Source of the DNA: Nocardioidaceae bacterium SCSIO 66511
GTDB lineage: Bacteria > Actinomycetota > Actinomycetes > Propionibacteriales > Nocardioidaceae
Length of the DNA stretch: 64,000 nt
NCBI GenBank assembly: GCA_023100825.1
Contig: CP095846.1
Coordinates: 930,001-994,000 of the forward strand
Direction: 5' to 3'
The first letter of the stretch is position 1. The number at the start of each line of letters is the position of its first letter. The notes under the pieces are model-generated. The model saw nothing but the letters and a program-made list of their open reading frames with translations. It was not told where the DNA came from and did not search any database. A program made the position numbers and the translations under genes. This document shows positions 15,071 through 26,784 of the stretch, piece after piece.

Positions 15071-16113
15071 GGGGAGTCGTCGCGGAAGAGCCACTTCAGC
15101 CGTGGCTCGAGGATCGGCCGGAAGCCGTCGGCTACGGCCCGCGTCATCAGCAGGTTCGCCAGCACCAGCGCCGCGATGACCGAGATGCCCATGCCGACAC
15201 CACCGTGTTCGAGCAGGTAGTCGAAGGCGCCGTAGTAGGTGAGCGCGAGTACGACGAAGCCGTGCAGCAGATAGCAGTACAGGGTGCGCTGGCCCATCCG
15301 CGAGTACCACGCCCACCCGTGCGGTACGAGCGCAAGCACCGCCGCCGCGAGAAGGAACCCGATCGCGAGCAGTCCGCCGCGGTTCAGCATCCCGTCGATG
15401 GCCGAGGCGTCGAGCGGCGATTCGGAGTACGCGTCGCGCCAGTACAGCCACGACACGATCCAGTCCTTTGGCTCCAGCACGCATACGTACGCCGCGATCG
15501 CGAGGGCTGCCGCACCGCCGGCGCGTACACGCCAGTCGCGCAACCTGTCGAAATGCTCACGTCGCAGCTGCATGCCGACGACGTAGAACGGCAAGAACCC
15601 GATGATCTGCGGGATGGCCAGCACATCGCTGACCGGGGCCAGCCCGCCGATGAGCGAGATCGCGATCGCGACCGGGATCGGCCAGCGGATCGCCCGCCAG
15701 ATCGGCGTCGTCAGCCGCCACACGAACAGCGCCGCGATGAACCAGGTGAGCCATTGCGGTTCGAGCACGTGCAGCTCCAGCGGCTCATCGGCCAGCCACG
15801 CCTCGTACGCCTCGAGCCCCAGCTCGACGACGAGGTACGGGACGACGAGCGCACCGACCATCCGACGGATCTGACGCGGCGTCCCTGTGTAGTGCCGACT
15901 GGTGTAGCCCGAGATCAGGATGAACACCGGCATGTGGAACAGGTAGATCCAGCGGTACGCCGCGCGCGCCTCGTCCTGGGCGAGCAAGGGGGTGAGGAAG
16001 TGCCCGATGATGACGAGCAACATGACCCAGTACCGTGCGTTGTCGAGGAACGGGTCACGCGCCGGCGACGCCTGGCGGCTGGTGGTGTCGGTCGTCGGTG
16101 CCGTAACAGTCAT
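15043..16113 (-). CDS. Acyltransferase 3 family membrane protein
   Basis: I choose the ATG at 16113 (MTVTAPTTDT) over the further upstream start at 16185, giving 356 residues. The protein has about ten hydrophobic segments and the family hallmarks RDPFLDNARYWVMLLVIIGH near the N-terminus and FHMPVFILISGY. Such integral-membrane acyltransferases O-acetylate sugars, peptidoglycan, lipids or secondary metabolites. The acceptor here is unknown and there is no glycan cluster around it. It diverges from a NUDIX gene; the roughly 100-bp gap must hold both promoters. Confidence 0.8.
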   Translation of the reverse strand: MTVTAPTTDTTSRQASPARDPFLDNARYWVMLLVIIGHFLTPLLAQDEARAAYRWIYLFHMPVFILISGYTSRHYTGTPRQIRRMVGALVVPYLVVELGLEAYEAWLADEPLELHVLEPQWLTWFIAALFVWRLTTPIWRAIRWPIPVAIAISLIGGLAPVSDVLAIPQIIGFLPFYVVGMQLRREHFDRLRDWRVRAGGAAALAIAAYVCVLEPKDWIVSWLYWRDAYSESPLDASAIDGMLNRGGLLAIGFLLAAAVLALVPHGWAWYSRMGQRTLYCYLLHGFVVLALTYYGAFDYLLEHGGVGMGISVIAALVLANLLMTRAVADGFRPILEPRLKWLFRDDSPAETREVPR

Positions 16114-16220
16114 AGGGAAAGCGGTGGGTCCTCGATTCGCTGGTCCGGTCGTTCCCACCGTGCCAGTTATCGTTTCGTTACACAAAATCGGCGGCGTGGA
16201 GGACGGCCTAAGGTGGCCCC

Positions 16221-16670
16221 GTGACAGACCCCATCGAGCCCGTGCGACGCCAGCGGATCGCGGCGTACGCCCGAATCATCAGCGGCGACCAGCTGCTGCT
16301 GACCCGCATCTCACGAATCGGTCATCACGACGGATCGTGGACGCTCCCGGGTGGTGGTATAGATCACGGGGAGAACCCGCGGGACGCGCTCGTACGCGAG
16401 GTCTACGAGGAGACCGGACTCGACGCGCAGATCGGCGCACTGCTCGACGTACACGACACCCATTTCACCGGCACGGCGCCGAACGGGAGGGTGGAGGACT
16501 ACCACGGCATCCACCTCGTCTTCGCTGCGACCGTGCCGGACGGCGTTCGCGCGGCGGTCACGGAGGTCGGTGGTACGACCGACGCCGTGGAGTGGGTACG
16601 ACTCGACGCCGTCGGCGACCGGCCGGTGCTCCAGGTCGTTCGCTACGCGCTGGAGCTACCGAGAGGCTAG
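16221..16670 (+). CDS. NUDIX hydrolase
   Basis: A 149-residue protein with a complete Nudix box at about residues 48-70: GGGIDHGENPRDALVREVYE followed by ETGL, fitting GX5EX7REUXEEXGU. These residues bind Mg and hydrolyse nucleoside diphosphates linked to another moiety. The GTG start lies close to the divergent acyltransferase. The substrate is not predictable. Its stop overlaps the stop of the opposing lipoprotein gene at a shared CTAG (16667-16670), so the two genes converge with no spacer. Confidence 0.9.
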   Translation: MTDPIEPVRRQRIAAYARIISGDQLLLTRISRIGHHDGSWTLPGGGIDHGENPRDALVREVYEETGLDAQIGALLDVHDTHFTGTAPNGRVEDYHGIHLVFAATVPDGVRAAVTEVGGTTDAVEWVRLDAVGDRPVLQVVRYALELPRG

Positions 16671-18040
16671 GACCCTTCGGACTTATCGTCCTTCTCGGTG
16701 TCGTCCGACTTGTCGTTGTCGTCCTTCTCGCCCTGCTGCGCCTTCTGCCGCAGGTTCGGACCCGGTGGCGAGTCGGCGTCGTCGGAGTACAGCAGCTCGA
16801 TGTAGTTGCCTCGACCCGTCGCAACGGCCGTCACAGCGATAGCGGGGCCCGAGCCGTCGTTGCGCGGTGTGTACGTGATGCTGCGCTCGTTGCGGTCCTC
16901 GACCTCGTCGATCTTCGGCGTCGTCGCCACATCGGCGAACGCGCGTACGTACCGGCGGGCGATCGCCTCGGTGTCTGCGCCGTCCTTGACCGCGAGCATT
17001 GCCACCTTCGGCGTCGCGCTGCTCAAGATGACCTCGGTGTTGGGACGGATCTTCCACTTCGGCGTGAGGATCCAGTCGCCCGCCTCGGCCGGGCGCTCAC
17101 GCTTCATGGTCGGCCACTTGGGCTCGTCCGGCTTGTCGGCCTCGGGATCACCGGAGCCGTCGGAGTCGGGCTCGTCGCCGTCGCTCGTCGGATCGTCGGT
17201 TTCGGGCTGGTCGCCGTCACTACTCGCATCGCGTACGCCGGCCTTATCGGGCTTGGCCGCCGACTTGTTGTCGGCCTTGCGCTTGTCGCGCTCCTTCGCG
17301 ATCGCGGCCTCCTCGGCCTTACGCGCATCGAGGGCGTTCTGCGCGTCGCGCGCCTGTGCGTCGGCGCGGTCGCGCTGACCGGACTCGGCACGCGGACCGA
17401 GCTGCTCGAGCGTCAAGACCAGCACCGGCCGGAGCAGCGAGCCCGCGGCGGCGAGCTTCGCCTTCGGGTCACCGGGGTACACGGTGAGTTCGACGGCGAC
17501 GTGCACATCGTCATCGGTCGTACCTCGATCGGCAAGCCGGCACCCCATGATCTGCGCGTCGTCGACGACGCAGTAGTCGCGCCAATGCTCGGCGTCGATC
17601 TCGCTCCCCTCGAGGGAGTCTGACAGCTCGCCCAACATGGCCGGAACGACCTCATTGGGGTCACCGTCGACGCGCAGCATTGCGGTGGTGAAGTCGGGCA
17701 GCGCGGGCTCGTCGGGATCGCGCGTCTCCGGATCGGCCGGATCGGCCGGGTCACCGTCGTTGGCGAAGGCATCCTCGCGTCCGTCGACGTCGTCGATGAC
17801 CTCCTGTACGTCGGCACGCCGCTGGCGGATCAGCGGGCCGACCTGCACGGCGCCTTCGGGGACGTCGATGCCGAACGAGATGGGCGTACCTGAGGTCGCC
17901 TCGTGGCGTTCGACCTCATCGGGGTCGACCGCAACGTGTTTGGTGGGTGCATCCGTCGGGCCGTCGTCCGAGTCCGCCGTGCATGCCGTCGCTGTTGCGA
18001 TCAGGGCAGCCGTCGCAATGCCGATGGCGACACGTCTCAT
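16667..18040 (-). CDS. Lipoprotein of unknown function with charged central region
   Basis: The start is set at the ATG at 18040, where a lipoprotein signal begins (MRRVAIGIATAALIATATAC, lipobox ATAC, Cys at residue 20); upstream in-frame ATGs would bury it. The protein has 457 residues: an N-terminal domain (about 50-220, with Cys residues in RDYCVVDD and QIMGCRLAD), an Ala/Asp/Lys-rich and Asp/Pro-rich low-complexity linker (about 235-330), and a C-terminal beta domain ending in an acidic/Lys tail. I recognise no family. It is likely surface-anchored. It is divergent from the FAD/Fe-S dehydrogenase. Confidence 0.72.
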   Translation of the reverse strand: MRRVAIGIATAALIATATACTADSDDGPTDAPTKHVAVDPDEVERHEATSGTPISFGIDVPEGAVQVGPLIRQRRADVQEVIDDVDGREDAFANDGDPADPADPETRDPDEPALPDFTTAMLRVDGDPNEVVPAMLGELSDSLEGSEIDAEHWRDYCVVDDAQIMGCRLADRGTTDDDVHVAVELTVYPGDPKAKLAAAGSLLRPVLVLTLEQLGPRAESGQRDRADAQARDAQNALDARKAEEAAIAKERDKRKADNKSAAKPDKAGVRDASSDGDQPETDDPTSDGDEPDSDGSGDPEADKPDEPKWPTMKRERPAEAGDWILTPKWKIRPNTEVILSSATPKVAMLAVKDGADTEAIARRYVRAFADVATTPKIDEVEDRNERSITYTPRNDGSGPAIAVTAVATGRGNYIELLYSDDADSPPGPNLRQKAQQGEKDDNDKSDDTEKDDKSEGS

Positions 18041-18309
18041 GGCTACCCTTCGGTCGGGGATCGGCAGGACTCCGGCGACCGGCCACGACGCTTGCGCGAG
18101 GAGGTTCCAGGTGGCCGACGCTACACAGGTTACCGGTGCCCTCATAAGGGACGCGACACGCGATGGCGGGGTTCCCGTCACATTCGCCGAAAGCGTCGCG
18201 AAACCTCGCGCATGGCCACGCCTCGGACGGCCCGCAGAGCGCCTGTGCCCGCCCCCTAGTCTGTCCTTCGAGGCGGCTCAGCGGCGGGCTGCGAAGGAGT
18301 GGGGTGTCG

Positions 18310-21132
18310 ATGACAGTTGTGGAGACCGCGACCGGCGACGTCGTCGCGGCACTGCGACGTAATGGGGTCGGCGATGTCGACGACTCGAGCCTGGCGCGGG
18401 CGCTGTACAGCAGCGACGCGTCCCTCTATCGCGTGACGCCCCAGGTCGTCGTACGCCCAAGAGAGATCGACGAGGTGATCGCAACGGTCACCGCCTGTGC
18501 CGAGACCGGCGTACCACTCACGGCCCGAGGCGCCGGAACGTCGATCGCCGGCAATGCGGTCGGCACCGGCGTCGTCCTCGACTTTCGCCGCCACCTCGGC
18601 GCGGTCGAGCACATCGACCCGGAGGCGCGTACGGCGCTGATCCAGCCGGGTGTCGTGCACGCGAATCTGCAGAAGGCGGCGGCGCCGCACGGCCTGCGCT
18701 TCGGGCCCGATCCGTCCACACATACGCGGTGCACGATCGGCGGCATGATCGGCAACAACGCATGCGGATCCCGCGCCCTCGGGTACGGCCGGATGGCCGA
18801 CAATGTCGCCGGCCTCGACGTCGTGACGATCAAGGGCGAGCGCCTCCAGCTCGTACGCGGCGGGCGTACCGCTTCGTCGACTCTCGATGCGCTCGAGACG
18901 GTCGTCGGAGACGGGCTCTCGACCATCCGCACCGAGTTCGGACGCTTCGGCCGCCAGGTCTCGGGCTACAGCCTCGAGCATCTCCTCCCCGAGAACGACT
19001 TCGACGTCGCAACGTTCATGACCGGCACCGAGGGCACCCTCGCGATCCAGCTCGGTGCGACGGTCGACCTCGTACGCGACGCGGCGCATCGCGTACTCGT
19101 CGTGCTCGGGTATCCGTCGATGGCCGACGCCGCCGACGCGGTTCCCGCACTACTCCCGTTCGGTCCGATCGCATGTGAGGGTCTCGACTCGCGCATCGTC
19201 GACGTGGTGCGTACGCAGAAGGGCGCGCACGCCGTACCCGAGCTCCCCGACGGCAAGGGATGGCTGTTCGTTGAGCTCGCCGGTGAGGACGCGGGTGAGC
19301 TCGCAGCCCTGGCCGACAAGGTGGCACGCGCCTCGGAGTCGGTTGCCAGCCGCGCTGTTGAGGATGCCGGAGAGCGTGCGGCGCTCTGGCGAATCCGCGA
19401 GGAGGGTGCCGGTCTCGCCGCGCGTACGCTCGACCGACCTGCGCTGTCGGGCTGGGAGGACGCGGCAGTCCCGCCGGAAAAGCTCGGCGGGTACCTGCGC
19501 GAGTTCGAGTCGTTGCTCGTCGACCATGACCTGCAGGGCATTCCGTACGGCCACTTCGGCGACGGATGTGTGCACATCCGCATCGACTTCCCGATCGACG
19601 AGCCCGGCGGCACTGGTGTGTTCCGCGGGTTCCTCGAGGAGGCGGCAGATCTCGTGGCGCGCCATGGCGGCACTCTGTCGGGTGAGCACGGTGACGGCCG
19701 GGCTCGCTCGGAGCTGCTGCCGCGGATGTACTCCGCCGATGCGATCGCGATGTTCGAGCAGGTCAAGCACGTCTTCGACCCCGACGACCTGCTCAACCCC
19801 GGTGTGCTTGTACGACCCCGCGCGGTCGACGCGGACCTGCGCATCTCCGGTCGAGGTGCGGTACGTGAACGCCTCGGCCTTCGGCTCATCCACGACGACG
19901 GCGACTTCGGATCGGCCGTGCACCGGTGTACGGGAGTCGGCAAGTGCATCGCCGACTCCTCCGCGAGCGGCGGAGTGATGTGCCCTTCGTACCTCGCGAC
20001 TCGTGATGAGAAGGACTCGACGCGCGGGCGGGCGCGAGTGCTGCAGGAGATGGTTGACGGGCGTACGGTCACGAAGGGCTGGAAGTCGCCCGAGGTACAC
20101 GAGGCACTCGATCTCTGCCTGTCGTGCAAGGGCTGTGTGCACGACTGTCCGACCGGCATCGACATGGCGACGTACAAGGCGGAGGTGCTGCACCAGACGT
20201 ACCGCAAGCGCATCCGGCCTCGCAGCCACTATCTGCTCGGTTGGCTGCCGCGTTGGGCTCGTCTGTCGGCGCCGATCGCCTGGCTTGCGAATGTGATCCT
20301 GATGACGCCGGGGCTTCGCTCGATCGCCCGGTGGGCCGCCGGCGTCGACCAGCGCAGGAGCCTGCCGACGTTCGCGACGACAACCCTGCGCAAGTGGGCG
20401 AAGCGGCGTGACGCATCGGCGCAGGGCAGACACGGTGACGTGGTGATCTGGGCCGACTCCTTCACCGACTACTTCTCGACCGATGCGGGCAAGGCGGCGG
20501 TCGACGTGCTGGAGGACGCCGGCTATTCGGTACGCGTACTCGACAAGTCCGCGTGCTGCGGTCTGACCTGGATCTCGACGGGTCAGCTCGACGCCGCGCG
20601 GCGGATGGTCGCGGGCACGGTCGCCACGCTGCACCAGGTCGTGTCCTCGGGTACGCCGGTCGTCGGTCTGGAGCCGTCCTGTCTCGCGGTGCTGCGCTCC
20701 GACGCGCTCGATCTGGTCGACGATCCGAGAGCGGCCGAGGTGGCCGAGGGCGTACTCACCCTGTCGGAGCTGCTGGAGCGTACGCCCGACTGGACCCCGC
20801 CCGATCTCTCCGGCACCGAGATCGTCGCGCAACCGCACTGCCACCATGCGTCGGTGCTGGGGTGGCGTGCCGACGCGGCGTTGCTCGAACGATCGGGTGC
20901 TTCCGTACGTCGGATGGGCGGCTGCTGCGGGCTCGCGGGCAACTTCGGCGTCGAGAAAGGGCACTACGAGGTCTCGGTCGCGGTCGCGGAGCATCAGCTG
21001 CTGCCGGCCGTACGCGAGGCCGGACCGGGTACAGTCGTCCTCGCCGACGGGTTCTCCTGTCGTACCCAGCTCGACGACCTCGCCGACGTACGCGCGATGC
21101 ACCTCGCGGAGCTGCTCGCAGAGCGACGGTGA
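18310..21132 (+). CDS. FAD-binding oxidoreductase fused to Fe-S/CCG domain protein (D-2-hydroxyacid dehydrogenase type)
   Basis: The start at ATG 18310 is supported by AAGGAG at 18294-18299; 940 residues result. The N-terminal half is a PCMH-type FAD domain (VVVRPREIDEVIATV, GAGTSIAGNAVGTG, IGGMIGNNACGSRALGYGRM) with the GlcD/D-LDH C-terminal fold (YGHFGDGCVHIRIDFP, SGEHGDGRARSELLPRMY). The C-terminal half holds two 4Fe-4S sites (CTGVGKCIAD and CLSCKGCVHDCPTGID) and a GlpC-like cysteine-rich CCG region (SACCGLTW, MGGCCGLAGNFG). Such fusions oxidise D-lactate or other D-2-hydroxyacids and pass electrons to quinone. The physiological substrate is not determined. Confidence 0.88.
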   Translation: MTVVETATGDVVAALRRNGVGDVDDSSLARALYSSDASLYRVTPQVVVRPREIDEVIATVTACAETGVPLTARGAGTSIAGNAVGTGVVLDFRRHLGAVEHIDPEARTALIQPGVVHANLQKAAAPHGLRFGPDPSTHTRCTIGGMIGNNACGSRALGYGRMADNVAGLDVVTIKGERLQLVRGGRTASSTLDALETVVGDGLSTIRTEFGRFGRQVSGYSLEHLLPENDFDVATFMTGTEGTLAIQLGATVDLVRDAAHRVLVVLGYPSMADAADAVPALLPFGPIACEGLDSRIVDVVRTQKGAHAVPELPDGKGWLFVELAGEDAGELAALADKVARASESVASRAVEDAGERAALWRIREEGAGLAARTLDRPALSGWEDAAVPPEKLGGYLREFESLLVDHDLQGIPYGHFGDGCVHIRIDFPIDEPGGTGVFRGFLEEAADLVARHGGTLSGEHGDGRARSELLPRMYSADAIAMFEQVKHVFDPDDLLNPGVLVRPRAVDADLRISGRGAVRERLGLRLIHDDGDFGSAVHRCTGVGKCIADSSASGGVMCPSYLATRDEKDSTRGRARVLQEMVDGRTVTKGWKSPEVHEALDLCLSCKGCVHDCPTGIDMATYKAEVLHQTYRKRIRPRSHYLLGWLPRWARLSAPIAWLANVILMTPGLRSIARWAAGVDQRRSLPTFATTTLRKWAKRRDASAQGRHGDVVIWADSFTDYFSTDAGKAAVDVLEDAGYSVRVLDKSACCGLTWISTGQLDAARRMVAGTVATLHQVVSSGTPVVGLEPSCLAVLRSDALDLVDDPRAAEVAEGVLTLSELLERTPDWTPPDLSGTEIVAQPHCHHASVLGWRADAALLERSGASVRRMGGCCGLAGNFGVEKGHYEVSVAVAEHQLLPAVREAGPGTVVLADGFSCRTQLDDLADVRAMHLAELLAERR

Positions 21133-21162
21133 CCGGCCCGGCGAGGGTCTCTGGACCCGATT

Positions 21163-21191
21163 TTGACCGAGATACCGCCAGCCGGTAGTCT
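21163..21191 (+). promoter_or_regulatory. Predicted promoter of the str operon
   Basis: TTGACC (21163-21168) and TAGTCT (21186-21191) are spaced 17 bp, about 160 nt upstream of rpsL. This is the best sigma-70-like pair in the 221-nt gap after the dehydrogenase gene. Confidence 0.6.
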
Positions 21192-21353
21192 TGTCCGATG
21201 TGCCTGGCCTTCCCAGGCCATCCAGTGTGCCAAGACGCCGTCTCCGTGCGGTAGGCATGACACGCCCGAGTGCGGGGGTCGCAGGCGAGAGCCATTCACC
21301 CCAACCAGGGCACGTGCACGACTCAGCAGCCCGCCAGAAGAAGGAAGTACGTA

Positions 21354-21728
21354 GTGCCCACGATCCAGCAGCTGGTCCGCAAGGGCCGTCAGGACAAGGT
21401 GGCTAAGCAGAAGACACCGGCCCTGAAGGGTTCGCCACAGCGTCGCGGCGTATGCACGCGCGTGTACACCACGACGCCGAAGAAGCCGAACTCCGCGCTG
21501 CGCAAGGTTGCACGCGTCAAGCTCTCGAGCGGCATCGAGGTCACCGCGTACATCCCCGGCGTCGGCCACAACCTCCAGGAGCACTCGATCGTGCTCGTCC
21601 GCGGCGGCCGGGTGAAGGATCTCCCCGGTGTTCGTTACAAGATCATTCGCGGTTCGCTCGACACCCAGGGTGTGAAGAACCGTAAGCAGGCTCGCAGCCA
21701 CTACGGCGCGAAGAAGGAGAAGAGCTGA
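21354..21728 (+). CDS. rpsL: 30S ribosomal protein S12
   Basis: A 124-residue S12, part of the decoding centre. The GTG at 21354 ([14 protein letters not shown]) is preceded by AAGGAAG; longer upstream ATG forms are not needed. The streptomycin-contact lysines are wild type ([13 protein letters not shown] and [12 protein letters not shown]). First gene of the str operon; its stop overlaps the rpsG start by 1 nt. Confidence 0.97.
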   Translation: MPTIQQLVRKGRQDKVAKQKTPALKGSPQRRGVCTRVYTTTPKKPNSALRKVARVKLSSGIEVTAYIPGVGHNLQEHSIVLVRGGRVKDLPGVRYKIIRGSLDTQGVKNRKQARSHYGAKKEKS

Positions 21729-22198
21729 TGCCGCGCAAGGGCCCCGCACCGAAGCGACCGATCGAGACCGATCCGGTCTACAGCAGCCCGCTGGTCACCC
21801 AGCTGGTCAACAAGGTGCTCGAGGACGGCAAGAAGCAGGTCGCTCAGCGCATTGTGTACGCAGCGCTGGAGGGCACCCGAGAGAAGACGGGCACCGACCC
21901 GGTCGTCACGCTCAAGCGCGCACTCGACAACGTGAAGCCGAGCCTCGAGGTCCGCAGCCGTCGTGTCGGCGGCGCGACGTACCAGGTCCCCGTCGAGGTC
22001 CGCGCCGGCCGCCCGACAACGCTCGCGCTGCGCTGGATCGTCAAGTACGCCAGTGAGCGTCGCGAGAAGACCATGTCCGAGCGACTGATGAACGAGCTCC
22101 TCGACGCGTCCAACGGCCTGGGCGGCAGCGTGAAGAAGCGCGAGGACACGCACAAGATGGCCGAAGCCAACAAGGCATTCGCTCACTATCGCTGGTGA
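21728..22198 (+). CDS. rpsG: 30S ribosomal protein S7
   Basis: A 156-residue S7, the primary 16S rRNA-binding protein that nucleates the 30S head. Typical motifs [20 protein letters not shown] and [13 protein letters not shown]-like (here [17 protein letters not shown]) are present, and the length equals the family norm. It overlaps rpsL by 1 nt and is followed by fusA after 63 nt, the standard str order. Confidence 0.97.
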   Translation: MPRKGPAPKRPIETDPVYSSPLVTQLVNKVLEDGKKQVAQRIVYAALEGTREKTGTDPVVTLKRALDNVKPSLEVRSRRVGGATYQVPVEVRAGRPTTLALRWIVKYASERREKTMSERLMNELLDASNGLGGSVKKREDTHKMAEANKAFAHYRW

Positions 22199-22261
22199 CG
22201 AACTCCCAGGCGCCGCTGTAGGTGTCGGGTACCGATCAATACGTAAGGGAAGAAACTCCAG

Positions 22262-24370
<2,109 letters not shown>

Positions 24371-24442
24371 TCGTCGACCTGTAATAGGGTCGGCGCGCGC
24401 TCAACCGCACGGCGTAAGACATTCAATCGAGGAGGAGCCCCA

Positions 24443-25636
24443 GTGGCTAAGGCGAAGTTCGAGCGGACTAAGCCGCACATGAACATCGGCACCATCGGTC
24501 ACATCGACCACGGCAAGACCACTCTTACCGCGGCGATCACCCAGGTGCTTCACAAGAAGTACCCGGAACTCAACGAGGCTTCGGCCTTCGACATGATCGA
24601 CAAGGCGCCGGAAGAGAAGCAGCGCGGCATCACGATCTCGATCGCCCACGTCGAGTACCAGACCGAGAACCGGCACTACGCGCACGTCGACTGCCCCGGG
24701 CACGCCGACTACGTGAAGAACATGATCACCGGTGCGGCGCAGATGGACGGTGCGATCCTCGTCGTCGCGGCGACCGACGGTCCGATGCCGCAGACGCGTG
24801 AGCACGTGCTGCTGGCTCGCCAGGTCGGCGTTCCGGCGATGGTCGTTGCGCTGAACAAGTGCGACATGGTCGACGATGAGGAGATCCTGGAGCTCGTCGA
24901 GCTCGAGGTCCGCGAGCTGCTCTCGGAGCAGGAGTTCGACGGTGACAACGTCCCCGTCGTGAAGGTCGCGGCGTACCCGGCGCTGAACGGCGACGAGAAG
25001 TGGTCGGAGGCCATCCTCGAGCTGATGAACGCCGTCGACTCCTACATCCCGGAGCCGGAGCGCGAGACCGAGAAGCCGTTCCTGATGCCGGTCGAGGATG
25101 TCTTCACGATCACCGGTCGCGGCACGGTCGTCACCGGTCGTATCGAGCGCGGCATCATCAAGGTCAACGAGACCGTCGACCTCGTCGGCATCCGTGACGA
25201 CAAGCAGACCACGACCGTCACCGGTATCGAGATGTTCCGCAAGCTCCTCGACGAGGGCCAGGCGGGCGAGAACGTCGGTCTGCTCCTGCGCGGTACGAAG
25301 CGCGAGGACGTTGAGCGCGGCATGGTCGTGATCAAGCCGGGTTCGACCACTCCGCACACGGACTTCGAGGGCCAGGTCTACATCCTCGCCAAGGATGAGG
25401 GCGGGCGTCACACGCCGTTCTTCAACAACTACCGGCCGCAGTTCTACTTCCGTACGACCGACGTCACCGGTGTCGTCACGCTGCCCGAGGGCACGGAGAT
25501 GGTCATGCCGGGCGACAACACGTCGATGGCAGTTGAGCTGATCCAGCCGATCGCCATGGAGGAGGGCCTGCGCTTCGCAATCCGCGAAGGCGGCCGTACC
25601 GTCGGCGCCGGCCGGGTCACCAAGATCAACAAGTGA
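24443..25636 (+). CDS. tuf: Elongation factor Tu
   Basis: A 397-residue EF-Tu that delivers aminoacyl-tRNA to the ribosome. GTG start after GGAGGAG. G-motifs [24 protein letters not shown] and NKCDMVDD are intact, and the C-terminal barrels end with [17 protein letters not shown]. The 72-nt gap after fusA may carry a tuf-specific promoter but none is convincing. A strong terminator follows 18 nt after the stop. Confidence 0.98.
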   Translation: MAKAKFERTKPHMNIGTIGHIDHGKTTLTAAITQVLHKKYPELNEASAFDMIDKAPEEKQRGITISIAHVEYQTENRHYAHVDCPGHADYVKNMITGAAQMDGAILVVAATDGPMPQTREHVLLARQVGVPAMVVALNKCDMVDDEEILELVELEVRELLSEQEFDGDNVPVVKVAAYPALNGDEKWSEAILELMNAVDSYIPEPERETEKPFLMPVEDVFTITGRGTVVTGRIERGIIKVNETVDLVGIRDDKQTTTVTGIEMFRKLLDEGQAGENVGLLLRGTKREDVERGMVVIKPGSTTPHTDFEGQVYILAKDEGGRHTPFFNNYRPQFYFRTTDVTGVVTLPEGTEMVMPGDNTSMAVELIQPIAMEEGLRFAIREGGRTVGAGRVTKINK

Positions 25637-25654
25637 TCTAGCCGAACAACGAAG

Positions 25655-25687
25655 GGCCCCGATCCGCACTGCGGATCGGGGCCTTTT
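25655..25687 (+). terminator. Intrinsic terminator after tuf
   Basis: A 13-bp perfect G/C-rich stem (25655-25667 with 25671-25683) and a 3-nt ACT loop are followed by TTTT (25684-25687). It closes the str operon. Confidence 0.93.
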
Positions 25688-25698
25688 CGCATCTCCAC

Positions 25699-25768
25699 CT
25701 CCCGCCGAGGTACGGAGTCGTTCCCATGGCGTACGCCTCATGGGAACGAATCCGTACCTCGGCGGGAG
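25699..25768. repeat. Long palindrome, copy 1, upstream of DUF559 gene
   Basis: 30-bp arms (25699-25728 and 25739-25768) pair with one mismatch around a 10-nt spacer that is itself mostly palindromic (GCGTACGC). The arm core is CCGAGGTACGGA then TTCCCATG. The same core recurs at 26785-26890, on the other side of the next gene. Confidence 0.92.
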
Positions 25769-25829
25769 ATTCCGAAAATTGGGCTGTGGATAACGCAAAG
25801 TACAAGCCCGATCTGCGCAACGCTTGGGC

Positions 25830-26783
25830 ATGCCTGGAGCCCGTGCAATCCCGACCGAACTCAAGAGTGGAATCGTCACCGAATGGGACGCCAAAGCCTA
25901 TGGACTGAGTACGAAGGTCTTGCGCCGGGCCGGATTCAGGCAGCTACATCGCAGCATCTACATCTGGCCCGAGGTCGAAGTCACGCCACAGCTGCAATAC
26001 GACGCAGCCCAACTCACGATGGCGTGGACGGCGTTGGCATCGCATCAAACTGCGGCACAGCTGCACGGTCTGCCCGTACCCGATCCGAGTGTGCCGCACT
26101 TCTGGTTTCCCGAACGAGACAAGGGCATTGATACCTCCGGCCTACGGGCGCACTGGTTCAAGACCGGCGAGGTGCCGAGGTACCGGATGATCGACGGTCG
26201 CCGCGTCACCTCCATCGGCAAGACCTTCATCGACCTGGCGACGGAACTCTGCTTGTTCGATCTCGTTGCGTTCGCCGATGCGGCGATCAAACGGCCCGAG
26301 GTGACGATTGACGAGTTGCGTGAACTCTCCCTCGAACGTGGCCGTCGCCACATCCGTAAAGCGCGCCAGGCCGTAGACCTGGTTCGGCCTAGAGTCGACT
26401 CTCCGCCGGAAACACACCTTCGACTACTCCTTCACTTCGCAGGGCTTCCTGAGCCGAAGACCGGCACTGCGGGACTCGACGCGGAGGGGGAGTGGATAGC
26501 GACTCCGGACCTGAGCTTTCCGGAGGTCCGGCTGGCGATCGAGTACGACGGTGAGCACCATCTGCGGCAGAGGAAGCAGTGGACTCGCGACGTCGACCGA
26601 AACGCCGAGTACGTCGAGAACGGATGGACGGTCGTCGTCGTGATCGCCGACCATCTGTACCGACGGCCGCAGCTGATCCTCGATCGGATTCACGGCCATC
26701 TGCGTCGGCTGGGACATCCGAGTACGCCGCGCGTACTCGCCGGCGAGTGGGAGCGGTACCTGAACGAGGTGCGCCTGCAATAA
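25830..26783 (+). CDS. AbiEi-like HTH plus DUF559/Vsr-like endonuclease-domain protein
   Basis: Starts at ATG 25830 (or TTG 25824) and gives 317 residues. The N-terminal half (about 10-90: TKVLRRAGFRQLHRSIYIWP, then TAWTALASHQTAAQLHGLPVP in part) resembles the AbiEi-type antitoxin winged-helix region. The C-terminal part (about 200-285) is DUF559-like, a Vsr/PD-(D/E)XK fold, with SPPETHLRLLL, PDLSFPEVRLAIEYDGEHH and WTVVVVIADHL carrying candidate catalytic E, D, E and H residues. Function is unknown; a DNA-nicking or repair role is inferred from fold. The gene stands alone and is bracketed by copies of the same palindrome. Confidence 0.72.
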   Translation: MPGARAIPTELKSGIVTEWDAKAYGLSTKVLRRAGFRQLHRSIYIWPEVEVTPQLQYDAAQLTMAWTALASHQTAAQLHGLPVPDPSVPHFWFPERDKGIDTSGLRAHWFKTGEVPRYRMIDGRRVTSIGKTFIDLATELCLFDLVAFADAAIKRPEVTIDELRELSLERGRRHIRKARQAVDLVRPRVDSPPETHLRLLLHFAGLPEPKTGTAGLDAEGEWIATPDLSFPEVRLAIEYDGEHHLRQRKQWTRDVDRNAEYVENGWTVVVVIADHLYRRPQLILDRIHGHLRRLGHPSTPRVLAGEWERYLNEVRLQ

Positions 26784-26784
26784 C

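Noticed and set aside
15992-17623. 543-residue plus-strand frame overlapping the NUDIX gene and antisense to the lipoprotein
   Set aside because: It conflicts with the complete Nudix box in another frame and with a lipoprotein signal on the opposite strand.
19150-21258. 702- and 415-residue minus-strand frames opposite the FAD/Fe-S dehydrogenase
   Set aside because: The plus-strand protein has intact FAD and Fe-S motifs throughout; the antisense frames have none.
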